This document shows, piece after piece, positions 34,786-45,273 of a stretch of DNA of 64,000 nt. Location of the stretch: positions 2,790,001-2,854,000 of the forward strand of contig NZ_CP133189.1 of assembly GCF_030913655.1 (NCBI RefSeq), in the 5' to 3' direction. The DNA comes from Clostridium sp. MB40-C1. GTDB lineage: Bacteria; Bacillota; Clostridia; Clostridiales; Clostridiaceae. The number at the start of each line of letters is the position of its first letter. The first letter of the stretch is position 1. A program made the translations under genes and the position numbers. The notes below the pieces were generated by a model. The model was not told the origin of the DNA, did no database searches, and saw only the letters and a list, made by a program, of their open reading frames with translations.

Positions 34786-37700
34786 TTATGCTATTCCCGA
34801 ATCAACATCAATATCTCTTATTTTTCTGCACAACTTATCCATAGTTTCCTCTGGATTTCTATAAAATTCACTTCCATTTATCTTTAAAAATCTCCATCCC
34901 ATTCTTTGAAGACATATTTGTTTATTATATTCTTCTTCCCAATTTTCTATTTTTGATTCCTTATCTCCATTACAATCAATAGCTATTTTATGATTAATTC
35001 CTTCTATTACAAAATCTATTTTATATTCTCCAACTATAACTTGTGGTTTTACTTCATAACCATTCTCTTTAATCATTCTGTAAACATCCTTTTGGAATTG
35101 AGATTCCAGTATATTTTTTAAATCCATATGTTTATTATTATTTATATTTATACAATAGTTTAAAAGCTTTGAGCGAATACATTCTGGATTTAAATCTTTT
35201 AAATCTATAGAGTGAAATAAAATCATTTTATTTCTTGCTCTACTTGTTGCCACATTAAATCTTCTTATATCAGATTCTTTAGTTAAAGTACTAAATTTAA
35301 CATTGTTTGAAACCACCATAGATAAAAATATTATATCTCTCTCATCCCCTTGAAAAGAGTAAGCATTGCCACAAATAATTTTTCTTTCACTAATTTCCTT
35401 ATTTCCTATTTTGTTTCTTAAAATACTTTCTATCAATTCTGATTGTGCATCCCCCAAAAGAGAGATAACTCCCATAGTCATGCCTTTATACCTTGGATTT
35501 CTACAATACTCTGATATCTTGTTTACTATTGCTTCAGCTTCCTTATAATTAATAGGTTTCACTGTATCTCTTTCTCCATTTATTCTTATAGCCTTTACTG
35601 AAAAACCAAATCTTTCAACACTATTAGATTGTCTTAAAGGAATTATTTCATTTGAATAACAAAGCTTATTGCTAAATCCTATTATTTCTGGTACACATCT
35701 AAAATGTTCTTTTAGCATAATTCTATCTGGAAATATTCTAAGAGCAGTGCTGTATAGACTTGTTTTCATGTCAAACCATTCAGAGTGAGGTATATCCTTT
35801 AAATATTTTTCTATAAGTGTCTGTGTTTTACAAGTATTAGTTCCTATAGCTTCCGGAGTTATTTGATTATCGTCCCCGATAATAATAGCTTTTTTAGCTC
35901 TAAATAATGCTGAAATAGCAAAAATGTCACATTGACTACCTTCATCAATTATTACTATATCAAACATACTGTGAGAAACAGGCAAAGTTTCTATAACGTT
36001 GTCTAAAGGCATTATCCATACAGGAATTACCCCTTTGCAAACCTCTAATTCCCTAGATGCCAGTTTTTTGTACATATCTGAGTGAATTCCTTTTCCTTTT
36101 CCAACTTTCTTAACAGCATCTAACCAAGCATATAAACTCCTTTTTTCTGTTTCACCTATATTGCATGATTCATTATACCAAGACTTTTTAATTACTATTT
36201 CTTCTATAAGTTTACTTTCATTATTTTTCTCAACTTCTATCTTATCTTCTATATCATTAATTTCAAATTGGTGTGCTTTATCTAAAATATAGTCAAACTG
36301 CTTCCATTTCCACGCTATACTGAAATTCTTATATTTTACTAACATATTTAATTTATCCTCATCTCTTAGCATTTTATCTAAAAGTTTAGGACACTCTCCT
36401 ATTTGTTGAATTAAAACATTTATTTCTTTAAGTTTAGGTGCTTTTTCTTTTAATCTATCTAACTTCTTATAAGTACTTTTTAAAAGTTTAATGTCACAAC
36501 TATCTATAGCCTGTACAATTTCCTTGAATCCTCCTATTTTGCCTATAGTTGATTTTAAATTTATTAGATATGTCTTTAAGTTTTCATATTCGTTCAGACA
36601 CTTAATACTTAACATTCCCTGTCTTAGATGTATATATGTTTCTTTCTTGTACCAATCCATATCATTTAAAAAAGCAATATTTCTCATAGCAATAGAAACT
36701 TTATTTTTCACTATATTATCCCAATTAATTAATGTCTCCAATTTATTTATTGTATCTTCTAATTCAGATAGCACAGTCAAATCAATCTCATCTATTTCTT
36801 TTCCTTTATAAACATTTATAGAACTATTCCAAAGCTTCTTTAAACATTCCTCAACATATTTTTGTTCAACATATTTTATTGCTACTTGAGCTTGTTCTTT
36901 ACTTTCAATTAGCTTACCATCAACTTTGCATTTTTGAAGTATACCCTCACATTCAGGGTGTAAAACCCTAAATAATCTATTTATTTTACCCTTTTGCTCA
37001 TATTGCTTACATATAATTTGAAGCTTTTGTGCTAAAGACATAACATCCATATCGCTTACTATCTCTACATAGTGATAATTAATTTCTTTTATAATACTGC
37101 AAATTTTTTTAATATAAAAATTACATCTTAAAATCATATTATCTAAAACTACTCTTACAGTCTCACTTTGATGTGCAGATTGAAGAATATTTTCTAACCA
37201 AGTTCCTTCGATATCATTCAAAAATCTTTCTGTGCTTTCCAAGATATGTATTACTCTACTATAATTATAATCCACATTATATGATACACACCAATCTTTT
37301 AATATAGTTATATACTTATTATAGTTAGACTTTAAATATATAAACTTTTCCATATTAGCAACAACTTCTAAAGTTGAAGGTATATTGTATAAAAAACTTT
37401 CCATCCTTGAAAACTGGATTATTTCTTCTCTTTCTGAATTACTAAGTAAATATATAAGCCTTGAAAATTTAGCATCTGTCATTGGGCATTTTTGCCTAGG
37501 CTTGATCTCATCTTCAATCCAGGAGTATTGTTTTTCATTTTCCTTAAGCCACTTAGCTATATTTAATAACTTGTAATATCTGCCACCATACTTTACAGTT
37601 CCATTCTCTATCTTCTCAGCCCTCTTTAAGTTGTTATATAACTGTTTCTGCCTATTGGTGCACTTACTTAACTCCTCCTGCAAAAAGTTAGTTTCCTTAC

Positions 37701-38286
37701 ATAACTTATCTCCATCTAAAGATATATTCTCAGTTATTTTCCTTATAGAATACTCTACTTCCTTCATCTCTTCCATATTATTATCAATAATACTCATACA
37801 TAATGGTTTTATATCTTCAGGAATCTTTTTAAGTAACATTTTTAGTGATTTATCACTTTGACTGGTAACTAAAATTTTTTTATTATGAGCTAAGAAATGG
37901 CAAATTAAATTAATTACTGTTTGACTTTTACCTGTTCCGGGTCCCCCCTCAATTACAACCCCAAAATTTTTACCTATTTTTTCAACTACCTCTCTTTGAG
38001 CTTGGTTATATGGAAGAGGGAATAGTAACTTATCGCTACTTTCCTGCCACTCATTAAAATCCTTATTTTCATAAGCTATGTCGTCTTCCACTAAAGCTCT
38101 AATGGAATTTGGAACAAATCCACCTTCATCTACTTTATTAATGATGCTTTTTAACTCTTTTTCCCACTTCTTACACAGAAGTTCCTCATCTTCTCTTCCT
38201 GTGCCTTTACTATATTTTTCGAATTTCATTTTTTTTACGTTTAATAAATAATAAACTACTTTCTTAAACTTCTCTTTATAATCCAC
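34786..38286 (-). CDS. SF1 (Upf1-like/COG1112) helicase with C-terminal nuclease-like domain
   Basis: A 1166-residue protein. Helicase core: Walker A GGPGTGKSQT (about 114-123) and DEAD-box equivalent IIDEGSQCD (about 780) followed by GDDNQITP, with motif VI region NVATSRARNK near 1025; a long helical insert lies between them (about 160-760). The C-terminus (about 1055-1160) resembles the DUF559/Vsr-type PD-(D/E)xK fold: QVIVGEYKIDFVIEG followed by IAIDCNGD, so one acidic position differs from the ExK norm. Start GTG behind AGGAGG. This architecture is common in anti-phage or DNA/RNA-processing loci; function unproven. Confidence 0.85.
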   Translation of the reverse strand: MDYKEKFKKVVYYLLNVKKMKFEKYSKGTGREDEELLCKKWEKELKSIINKVDEGGFVPNSIRALVEDDIAYENKDFNEWQESSDKLLFPLPYNQAQREVVEKIGKNFGVVIEGGPGTGKSQTVINLICHFLAHNKKILVTSQSDKSLKMLLKKIPEDIKPLCMSIIDNNMEEMKEVEYSIRKITENISLDGDKLCKETNFLQEELSKCTNRQKQLYNNLKRAEKIENGTVKYGGRYYKLLNIAKWLKENEKQYSWIEDEIKPRQKCPMTDAKFSRLIYLLSNSEREEIIQFSRMESFLYNIPSTLEVVANMEKFIYLKSNYNKYITILKDWCVSYNVDYNYSRVIHILESTERFLNDIEGTWLENILQSAHQSETVRVVLDNMILRCNFYIKKICSIIKEINYHYVEIVSDMDVMSLAQKLQIICKQYEQKGKINRLFRVLHPECEGILQKCKVDGKLIESKEQAQVAIKYVEQKYVEECLKKLWNSSINVYKGKEIDEIDLTVLSELEDTINKLETLINWDNIVKNKVSIAMRNIAFLNDMDWYKKETYIHLRQGMLSIKCLNEYENLKTYLINLKSTIGKIGGFKEIVQAIDSCDIKLLKSTYKKLDRLKEKAPKLKEINVLIQQIGECPKLLDKMLRDEDKLNMLVKYKNFSIAWKWKQFDYILDKAHQFEINDIEDKIEVEKNNESKLIEEIVIKKSWYNESCNIGETEKRSLYAWLDAVKKVGKGKGIHSDMYKKLASRELEVCKGVIPVWIMPLDNVIETLPVSHSMFDIVIIDEGSQCDIFAISALFRAKKAIIIGDDNQITPEAIGTNTCKTQTLIEKYLKDIPHSEWFDMKTSLYSTALRIFPDRIMLKEHFRCVPEIIGFSNKLCYSNEIIPLRQSNSVERFGFSVKAIRINGERDTVKPINYKEAEAIVNKISEYCRNPRYKGMTMGVISLLGDAQSELIESILRNKIGNKEISERKIICGNAYSFQGDERDIIFLSMVVSNNVKFSTLTKESDIRRFNVATSRARNKMILFHSIDLKDLNPECIRSKLLNYCININNNKHMDLKNILESQFQKDVYRMIKENGYEVKPQVIVGEYKIDFVIEGINHKIAIDCNGDKESKIENWEEEYNKQICLQRMGWRFLKINGSEFYRNPEETMDKLCRKIRDIDVDSGIA

Positions 38287-38403
38287 AATAGCACCTCCTA
38301 TAACTTTTAACTTGGAGATTAATTTTATTAAATGATATTAATTTACATTTTTTACCTTGTTTGTTATAGATTATACCATATTATTCCATGTATTTATATA
38401 AAA

Positions 38404-38432
38404 AAAATACATGTCTTTTCGACATGTATTTT
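38404..38432 (-). terminator. Terminator of the CcpA-like gene
   Basis: 12-bp stem AAAATACATGTC/GACATGTATTTT, loop TTTTC, long T-run on the minus strand. Confidence 0.92.
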
Positions 38433-38436
38433 CCAT

Positions 38437-39441
38437 CTACTTACACGAATCCCTCTCCACCAGTTCATATGGAAGAATAAATAGTTCCTTATCAAGAGGT
38501 TCTTTATTTATTTTCTTTATAAGCATTCTTGTGGCTACAGACCCCATATCATATAAAGGTTGAGCAATAGTAGTCAATTTAGGATAAAAAGCAGAAGCCA
38601 AATAAGTATCATTAAATCCCATCATATCTACATCTTCAGGAACATTAATTCCACTTTCTCTTAAAGCATTTGTTGCACCTATAGCTATATCATCACTAAC
38701 ACAAAAAACAGCATCTATATCTTTTGTTTTTTCAAGAATTGCTTTCATTGCATCGTATCCATCATCTGCCTTAAGAGAATATTTACAGAAATAAACTAAA
38801 TTCTCATCATAATTCAAACCATTTTTATTAATAGAGGATATATATCCTTTGTATCTAATAGCACTAGCATTTACAGCATCTTTATCAGCTCCTATATATG
38901 CTATTCTCCTATTTCCTTTTTTAATTAAGTAATTAACAGCATCTTCTGCTGCTTTTTCATTATCTATAATTACACTTGGAAATTCACTTTCTCTTCCATG
39001 AGTTTCAATTAAAACAATTGGCATATTAGTTGTCTTAATAGTTTTAACTATATTATCTTCTAGTGAATTACTTATGTAAATTGCTCCATCTACCATTTTT
39101 TCACTAAGAACTCTCAAGTACTCCATTTCCTTTTCTGGGTCTAAATCTGTATTACAAAGGATTATATTATAATCATAGATATTTGCTACATCTTCAGCGC
39201 CCCTAACTATCTCAGGATAAATTTGGTTTGAAATATCTGGTATTATTATACCTATTGTCTTCGTTTTTTGTGTTTTTAAGCTTCTTGCTACTATATTAGG
39301 TCTATAATCTAATTTTTTAATCGCTTCCAATACCCTTTTCTTTGTATCTTCATTTACAACATCTACATTATTTAAAACCCTAGACACTGTAGCAATAGAC
39401 ACACTTGCTTCTCTAGCCACATCTTTTATTGATGCTGCCAT
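38437..39441 (-). CDS. ccpA: LacI-family regulator, probable catabolite control protein A
   Basis: A 334-residue regulator: N-terminal HTH (SIKDVAREASVSIATVSRVLNN), hinge (RPNIVARSLKTQKT) and periplasmic-binding-like core (TIGIIIPDISNQIYPEIVRGAEDVA). The C-terminal LTTIAQPLYDMGSVATRMLIK matches the CcpA signature that contacts HPr-Ser-P. Overall it follows Bacillus CcpA closely, so global carbon regulation is likely, but a paralogous LacI role cannot be excluded. ATG at 39439-39441 is 9 bases behind GGGAG. Confidence 0.8.
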   Translation of the reverse strand: MAASIKDVAREASVSIATVSRVLNNVDVVNEDTKKRVLEAIKKLDYRPNIVARSLKTQKTKTIGIIIPDISNQIYPEIVRGAEDVANIYDYNIILCNTDLDPEKEMEYLRVLSEKMVDGAIYISNSLEDNIVKTIKTTNMPIVLIETHGRESEFPSVIIDNEKAAEDAVNYLIKKGNRRIAYIGADKDAVNASAIRYKGYISSINKNGLNYDENLVYFCKYSLKADDGYDAMKAILEKTKDIDAVFCVSDDIAIGATNALRESGINVPEDVDMMGFNDTYLASAFYPKLTTIAQPLYDMGSVATRMLIKKINKEPLDKELFILPYELVERDSCK

Positions 39442-39549
39442 ATCTATCAACTCCCGTTAATTTTTCTTTTACTTATTATATCTATAAAATCGTTTAATTG
39501 CAATATAATCCATATTATTATGTATAAAACTTGTAAATACTATAAATAG

Positions 39550-39574
39550 AAATGACATATTGGATATGTCATTT
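39550..39574 (-). terminator. Terminator of the CPA2 antiporter gene
   Basis: AAATGACATA/TATGTCATTT stem with a 5-base loop between the antiporter stop and the CcpA-like promoter region. Confidence 0.7.
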
Positions 39575-39655
39575 TCAATTCATAGTATTTATACTTAATT
39601 TATACCTTATATAGTTTCTACTATAATTGATTTTGTTTATAGATTATGTGATACT

Positions 39656-40858
39656 TTATATTATTTCTAAATCCATTTTATTATTAATATTAGCATATAC
39701 AAACTTTAATAATATAGGTGTTAAAATAGTCGTAACTATAACAACAATTACAATTGGCGTAAATAATTTACTTGGCATAAGTCCTAAAGGAACTCCTACA
39801 TTTGCAACTATAAGTGCTACTTCCCCCCTAGAAATCATTCCTGTACCAATTTGCAATGACTCTTCTTTTGAATAGCCACACATTCTAGCTCCTAATCCAC
39901 AACCTACAAACTTTGTAATCACAGCTACAATTAACAATAACGCAGTAAAAATCATAAGACTATTGTTCATTCCACTAATTGTTGTTTTTATCCCAATACT
40001 TGCGAAAAATACAGGTGATAATAACATAATTGATAATGGTTGCATTTTTTGTTCAACATATTTTAAAGCAGGTGTACATCCTACTACTATTCCTGCAAAA
40101 TATGCCCCTGTTATATCCGCCACTCCAAAATAACGCTCAGATACATAAGCCATTATTAAGCAAAATGAAAAACTAATTATTCCTGTTGCACTATTTACAC
40201 CATATTTTTTTATTAAGAACATTAAAATCTTATGCGTAATATACCCTAAAATTAATGCAGTTATAAAAAATCCTACTATCTTTAAAATAACTATTCCTAT
40301 TTTTACAGAAGGATTAGATACACCTGTTATAACAGCTAAAATTATAATTCCTAATATATCATCAATTATAGCTGCACCTAGTATAGCTGTTCCTGATGAA
40401 GTCTTAAATTTACCCATTTCTTGAAGTGTCTGAACTGTAATACTTACAGAAGTAGCTGTTAATATAACACCTACAAAAATATCTTGAAGCAATTGAACTT
40501 TGTTTATATCAGCCATACTTTTTCCATCAAAAGCTCCAGCTACAACAAATCCTCCTATTAATGGTATTAATACTCCTAATACAGCTATGATAAAAGATGC
40601 CTTTCCACATTTTTTAAGCTCTTTTAAATCAGTTTCTGTTCCAGCCATAAACATAAGCACAATTACACCTAGCTTAGCTATCTCTGTTATAAATTTTGTT
40701 TCATGTTCAATTCCAAGAACCGCAGGGCCTAATACTATACCAGCAATTAACGCACCTACCACCTCTGGCATACCAAATTTTTTGGATATTGCCCCAAATA
40801 TTTTAGTACTTAATAAAATTATTGCAAGATCCATAAGGAATTTAATCTCAGTGTGCAT
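39656..40858 (-). CDS. CPA2-family Na+(K+)/H+ antiporter (NapA/GerN-like)
   Basis: A 400-residue membrane protein with about 12-13 helices. The ion-binding Asp-Asp pair is in GAAIIDDILGIIILA, and the helix-breaking GVIVLMFMAGTETDL and GMISRGEVALIVANVG segments are typical. It lacks the C-terminal TrkA-N regulatory domain of KefB/C. Related GerN/GrmA proteins act in ion flux during spore germination, but housekeeping Na+ export is equally possible. AGGGGTAATT before the ATG; monocistronic. Confidence 0.9.
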   Translation of the reverse strand: MHTEIKFLMDLAIILLSTKIFGAISKKFGMPEVVGALIAGIVLGPAVLGIEHETKFITEIAKLGVIVLMFMAGTETDLKELKKCGKASFIIAVLGVLIPLIGGFVVAGAFDGKSMADINKVQLLQDIFVGVILTATSVSITVQTLQEMGKFKTSSGTAILGAAIIDDILGIIILAVITGVSNPSVKIGIVILKIVGFFITALILGYITHKILMFLIKKYGVNSATGIISFSFCLIMAYVSERYFGVADITGAYFAGIVVGCTPALKYVEQKMQPLSIMLLSPVFFASIGIKTTISGMNNSLMIFTALLLIVAVITKFVGCGLGARMCGYSKEESLQIGTGMISRGEVALIVANVGVPLGLMPSKLFTPIVIVVIVTTILTPILLKFVYANINNKMDLEII

Positions 40859-41331
40859 AATTACCCCTACCTTTTATAAATTTAAATAAATTAATGGTTG
40901 TATATAACTATTATAAAAGTTGCCATATATATAATATGCGATATGATTAATGATTTTCTCTTGTATGTTTATACCTCTAATATAGTATTTTATTCTATAT
41001 TATTTTACTATACTTATAAACTCTTTTCAATCTTTTTTGAATAAAGAATTATCAATTTATTCATTTTCCATTATCTTTATATAATTTTCATTATTTATAA
41101 TATTTTTCCAATCATTCTTTAATGTATATGTTATACGTTTTCAAATATTTTTAAAATATACTTTTGTAATGTTATAAATGAATAATATGGTTTTTATTTA
41201 TTCATTTTCAATCCTTATTTTCATAGTGCATTATCTTGCTGAAATTAATTATAGACCAACCTAATATCTTTATAAATACAAAAGCTCTTCTAGGAGAATC
41301 ATCTCCTAAAAGAGCATGTTATTATATACTT
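40859..41331 (-). other. AT-rich intergenic region
   Basis: 473 bases without a gene; apart from the ileS terminator near its right end I see only AT-rich sequence. Confidence 0.6.
41284..41315 (-). terminator. Terminator of ileS
   Basis: GCTCTTCTAGGAGA/TCTCCTAAAAGAGC, 13 of 14 paired, short loop ATCA, T-rich flank on the minus strand. Confidence 0.85.
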
Positions 41332-44300
41332 CTAGTTTTGTTTTTCAACAGCCATCTGTAATTCTTCCCCATTTATCTTATAATCGTTATAATCTCTATC
41401 TAAGTTATAAGCTACTTCAACTGATAATGTTTCATTCTTTATATGACTTTCAAACTTTCTTATAACTTCTTCTAAATACTTATTTCCAGCAATATAAAGT
41501 TTTATTTTATCTGCAACTTCAAAGCCACTTTCTTTTCTTAAATTTTGAACTTTACTTAGGATTTCACGAACATATCCTTCTTCTTTAAGTTCCTCTGTTA
41601 TGTTAGTATCTAAAACTACTCCTACTTCTCCTTCTCCTGCAAAAGCAAAACCTTCAAGTCCTTGCATTGTTACAAGTAAGTTTTCCGAAGTAAGTTCTAT
41701 TTGATCCTCACAACCTTCTACATCTATAAATACAGATTTTCCACTATTTATTGTTTGAGCTAATTCCATTTGATTTATTGCACTTATTGCTTTTCTAATT
41801 CCTGGTATAAATCTTCCGTAAGCTCTTCCAAGTACAGGTAGGTTAGGTTTTATTTCAAAACTAACATATTTTGAAAGATCTGCTCCAAACTCTACAGTCT
41901 TTATGTTAAGTTCTTCTTTTATAATATCTCCATAATATTCAGGAAGAGATTTTGTACTAACTAGCATCTCTGCAAGTGGCTGTCTGTTCTTCATGTTTGA
42001 AGCATTTCTAGCACTACGTCCAAGCTTAACTATTTTGTATGCTAAATCCATTTTTTCTTCAAGTTCAAAATCCATAGCATTAACATCATATTTTGGCCAC
42101 TCACATAAATGTATACTTTCTTTAGCATCTTTATCTAATCCAATAACTAGATTTTGATATATTTCTTCTGCCATAAATGGAACAAATGGGGCTGCAACTT
42201 TTACAAGAGTTACAAGTACATTGTAAAGAGTTGTATATGCACCTATCTTATCTTCTGTAAGTTCTGTAGTCCAGAATCTTGATCTATTACGTCTTACATA
42301 CCAATTTGAAAGCTCATCAACAAAGTCTTGTAATTCTAGAGCTGCTTGAGTAATCATATATTTATCCAAGTACTCTTCAATGTCTTTTATTAATGTATTA
42401 AGTTTCGACATTATCCACTTATCCATAACATTCTCTGATATAAAATCTTTATGATCAAGAGGATTAAATTGGTCTAATTCAGCATATAAAACGTAGAACG
42501 AGTAAACATTCCATAATGTACTTAAGAATTTCCTTTGAGTTTCTTTTACGTCTTCCTCTGAAAATCTTGTTGGAAGCCATGGTGCACTAGCTGTATAGAA
42601 GTGCCATCTTGTAGCATCTGCTCCCTCATTTTCAAGTACATCAAATGGATCTACTACATTTCCTTTTGACTTAGACATTTTAAGTCCTTTTTTATCAAGA
42701 ACGTGGCCTAAAACTATACAGTTTTCATAAGAATTTGTATCGAATAACGCTGTTGATATTGCAAGTAATGTATAGAACCATCCTCTTGTTTGGTCTACAG
42801 CTTCTGATATAAATTGTGCTGGGAATGTTTTTTCAAACACCTCTTTGTTTTCAAATGGATAATGGTGTTGTGCAAAAGGCATTGATCCTGAATCAAACCA
42901 ACAATCTATAACTTCATTAGTTCTAGTCATTTCTTTTCCACAATGTGGACAATTCAACTTAACTCCATCTATGTATGGCTTATGAAGTTCTATATTTTCT
43001 GGAACATTTATTCCTTTTTGTTTAAGTTCCTCGATACTTCCTATACATTCTCTATGACCGCAATCACATTCCCAAATTGGAAGTGGAGTTCCCCAATATC
43101 TATCTCTTGAAATACCCCAATCAATAACATTTTCTACAAACTTACCAAATCTACCTGTTCTTATATTATCAGGATACCAATTTATTTTATTATTATTTTC
43201 TACAAGTTTATCTCTAAGAGATGTCATTCTTACAAACCAGCTATCTTTTGGATAGTAAAGAAGTGGTGTATTACATCTCCAACAGTGTGGATATGAGTGA
43301 GTAAATTTTTCTGATTTATAAAGAATACCTTTTTCTTGCATATACTCAAGAATTTTAGGATCTGCCTTTTTAACAAACATACCCTTCCATGGTTCAACTT
43401 CATCAACAAATTTACCTTCAGCATCAACAAGATTTATAAACGCCATACCATTTTTCTTACACACAAGACTATCATCTTCTCCATAAGCTGGTGCCATATG
43501 TACAATTCCTGTACCGTCTGTAAGCGTTACAAAATCCCCATGTATTACACAGAATGCTTTTCCTTCTGGAGTATAGAATGGCATTAATTGCTCATATTCT
43601 GTACCCACTAATTCTTTTCCTTTAAACTCTTTTACTACTTCATATTCTCCACTTATTACTTTTTCAACAAGTTCTTTTGCAAGAATTAAATGTTCTTCAT
43701 TATTAATTATTTCTATATAATCATAATTTTCATTTACAGCAAGAGCTACGTTACTTGGAAGAGTCCATGGAGTTGTTGTCCAAGCAAGTATATATTTATT
43801 TTCTTCACCTTTTACCTTGAATTTAACAAATGCTGTAGCTTCTTTTACATCTTTATATCCTTGAGCAACTTCGTGAGAAGATAATGCTGTTCCACATCTT
43901 GGGCAGTATGGTGTTACTCTGTGTCCTTTGTATAAAAGTTCTTTGCTCCACATTTGTTTTAATGCCCACCATACAGATTCTATATAATTATTATCATAAG
44001 TTATATATGGATCATCCATATCAACCCAGAATCCTAATTGTTCTGACATCTTTTTCCAAAGACTCGTGTACTTGAATACACTTTCCTTACATTCCTTAAC
44101 GAATTTCTCTACCCCATAATCCTCTATTTGAGGTTTACCTGAAATTCCAAGTTTCTTCTCTATTTCAAGTTCTACTGGAAGTCCATGAGTATCCCAACCA
44201 GCTTTTCTTAAAACCTTATACCCCTTCATAACCTTGTATCTTGGAATTAAATCCTTCATAACTCTAGTAAGTACATGACCTACATGTGGCTTACCATTAG

Positions 44301-44448
44301 CTGTTGGAGGTCCATCATAAAAAGTGAAATATTCTCCATCTTGGTTTAAATTAAAACTCTTTTCGATAACATTTTTTTCATTCCAAAGGCTAGCAATGCT
44401 TTTTTCCATTTCTACAAAATTTGTAGAGGCTTCTACTTTTTTATACAT
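41332..44448 (-). CDS. ileS: Isoleucyl-tRNA synthetase (type 2)
   Basis: A 1038-residue class I synthetase. HVGH (the HIGH motif) at 55-58, KMSKS near 590, a CP1 editing domain with [10 protein letters not shown] and the tRNA-binding C-terminal region. The length and spacing are those of the type-2 (eukaryote-like) IleS, the group known for low mupirocin sensitivity. It is controlled by an isoleucine T-box located about 240 bases upstream of the ATG. Confidence 0.97.
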   Translation of the reverse strand: MYKKVEASTNFVEMEKSIASLWNEKNVIEKSFNLNQDGEYFTFYDGPPTANGKPHVGHVLTRVMKDLIPRYKVMKGYKVLRKAGWDTHGLPVELEIEKKLGISGKPQIEDYGVEKFVKECKESVFKYTSLWKKMSEQLGFWVDMDDPYITYDNNYIESVWWALKQMWSKELLYKGHRVTPYCPRCGTALSSHEVAQGYKDVKEATAFVKFKVKGEENKYILAWTTTPWTLPSNVALAVNENYDYIEIINNEEHLILAKELVEKVISGEYEVVKEFKGKELVGTEYEQLMPFYTPEGKAFCVIHGDFVTLTDGTGIVHMAPAYGEDDSLVCKKNGMAFINLVDAEGKFVDEVEPWKGMFVKKADPKILEYMQEKGILYKSEKFTHSYPHCWRCNTPLLYYPKDSWFVRMTSLRDKLVENNNKINWYPDNIRTGRFGKFVENVIDWGISRDRYWGTPLPIWECDCGHRECIGSIEELKQKGINVPENIELHKPYIDGVKLNCPHCGKEMTRTNEVIDCWFDSGSMPFAQHHYPFENKEVFEKTFPAQFISEAVDQTRGWFYTLLAISTALFDTNSYENCIVLGHVLDKKGLKMSKSKGNVVDPFDVLENEGADATRWHFYTASAPWLPTRFSEEDVKETQRKFLSTLWNVYSFYVLYAELDQFNPLDHKDFISENVMDKWIMSKLNTLIKDIEEYLDKYMITQAALELQDFVDELSNWYVRRNRSRFWTTELTEDKIGAYTTLYNVLVTLVKVAAPFVPFMAEEIYQNLVIGLDKDAKESIHLCEWPKYDVNAMDFELEEKMDLAYKIVKLGRSARNASNMKNRQPLAEMLVSTKSLPEYYGDIIKEELNIKTVEFGADLSKYVSFEIKPNLPVLGRAYGRFIPGIRKAISAINQMELAQTINSGKSVFIDVEGCEDQIELTSENLLVTMQGLEGFAFAGEGEVGVVLDTNITEELKEEGYVREILSKVQNLRKESGFEVADKIKLYIAGNKYLEEVIRKFESHIKNETLSVEVAYNLDRDYNDYKINGEELQMAVEKQN

Positions 44449-44693
44449 TATTGTTATCCCCTTTCAGTAAACTATTTTCAGCTCCTAGGCTATATTTTAC
44501 AGTTATTTTTTACTATTTTATTAAAGCTAAATATACCAAATACTAATTCTTACTATTAAAATGTTTTACTGTAATCTAGTACCCTTAACTGATTCTCATC
44601 CTTTATTTTTTTATTATTGACATAAATTCTTATCTTTTATCATTTATTGCATTAATATTTACCGTAAATAACATTTGTTATTTATATAAAAAA

Positions 44694-44947
44694 GCCGCGT
44701 CCATAAGGACGCAGCTGCATAAACCACCTATGATAAGCTTCAAGTACCAACATACTCTATTTCTTAACGCGAAATAACGGATAAACTTACTTAGTAAACA
44801 CCTTTCAGTCTTCAGCTCCCAGGTGATTTTCATAAAACCTTAGCTATGGGCTCTCACCATCCCCACTCTCTTTAAGCATACAGCCAAATTACTTCTCCTG
44901 TTCGTTGCTTTTTAGTAATTAACATAATAGAACATTAATTAACTTTT
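44694..44947 (-). promoter_or_regulatory. Isoleucine T-box riboswitch with terminator
   Basis: On the minus strand: stem I with AGAGAGTGGGG and GGTGAGAGCC, specifier segment GAAAATCACC offering the Ile codon ATC, then GCTGAAGAC, the T-box bulge region AGGTGG (TGGT, matching an ACCA tRNA end), and terminator GCTGCGTCC/GGACGCGGC followed by seven T (44694-44715). The T-box strand (GGTGGTTTATGCAGC) departs from the usual RGGTGGNACCGCG. Confidence 0.88.
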
Positions 44948-44953
44948 TTAATT

Positions 44954-44982
44954 ATTATATTATAACATAAATTTATTGTCAA
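44954..44982 (-). promoter_or_regulatory. Promoter of the T-box/ileS transcript
   Basis: Minus strand TTGACA (44977-44982), 17-base spacer, TATAAT (44954-44959). Confidence 0.85.
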
Positions 44983-45037
44983 TTTATGTTTATAAATTTA
45001 TAATTTAATTTACATTTTTAATAAACATACAGCAAAA

Positions 45038-45061
45038 AAGACTGGTCTATATGCCAATCTT
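45038..45061 (-). terminator. Terminator behind the mazF unit
   Basis: Stem AAGATTGG/CCAGTCTT (7 of 8) on the minus strand followed by TTTTTT, after two tandem hairpin repeats. Confidence 0.75.
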
Positions 45062-45081
45062 CCTTGCTTATATAGTATGTT

Positions 45082-45164
45082 ATATAGTCTCCTAGCTTAA
45101 ACTAGGTATGGTATACAATCGCAAATAAATATGTGATATAGTCTCCTAACCTACATTAGGTATG
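45082..45164 (-). repeat. Two tandem 29-base hairpin repeats
   Basis: Copies at 45082-45110 and 45136-45164 (54-base period). Each has ATATAGTCT, a 5-bp hairpin and TATG in plus reading. The stem is CCTAG/CTAGG in one and CCTAA/TTAGG in the other, a compensatory change. They lie between the mazF stop and its terminator, so they are transcribed. Confidence 0.6.
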
Positions 45165-45273
45165 TAAAACTGTCTCAATGATTAAATTTTAACATTAATA
45201 TGTCATTTAATCAATATATTTTTACACGTTTTTTATAATCTTAGTAATATTATATTCAAATAATATTACTAAA

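Larger units (their letters stand above)
44449..45273 (-). other. Regulatory intergenic region of ileS and end of the mazF unit
   Basis: 825 bases without a gene. From right to left on the minus strand it contains the tandem 29-base hairpin repeats, a terminator, the consensus ileS promoter, the T-box and 240 bases of untranslated leader; all are listed separately. Confidence 0.8.

Noticed and set aside
34043-38286. A named anti-phage system
   Set aside because: Similar helicases occur in Mokosh-like systems, but the PLD nuclease or companion genes of those are absent, so no name is given.
44694-44947. Second T-box in tandem
   Set aside because: The upstream repeats at 45.1 kb lack stem I, specifier and TGGN features and belong to the mazF transcript.
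45082-45164. Possible CRISPR mini-array
   Set aside because: Only two repeats, they differ by paired changes within the stem, spacers are AT-rich leader sequence and no cas genes are near.
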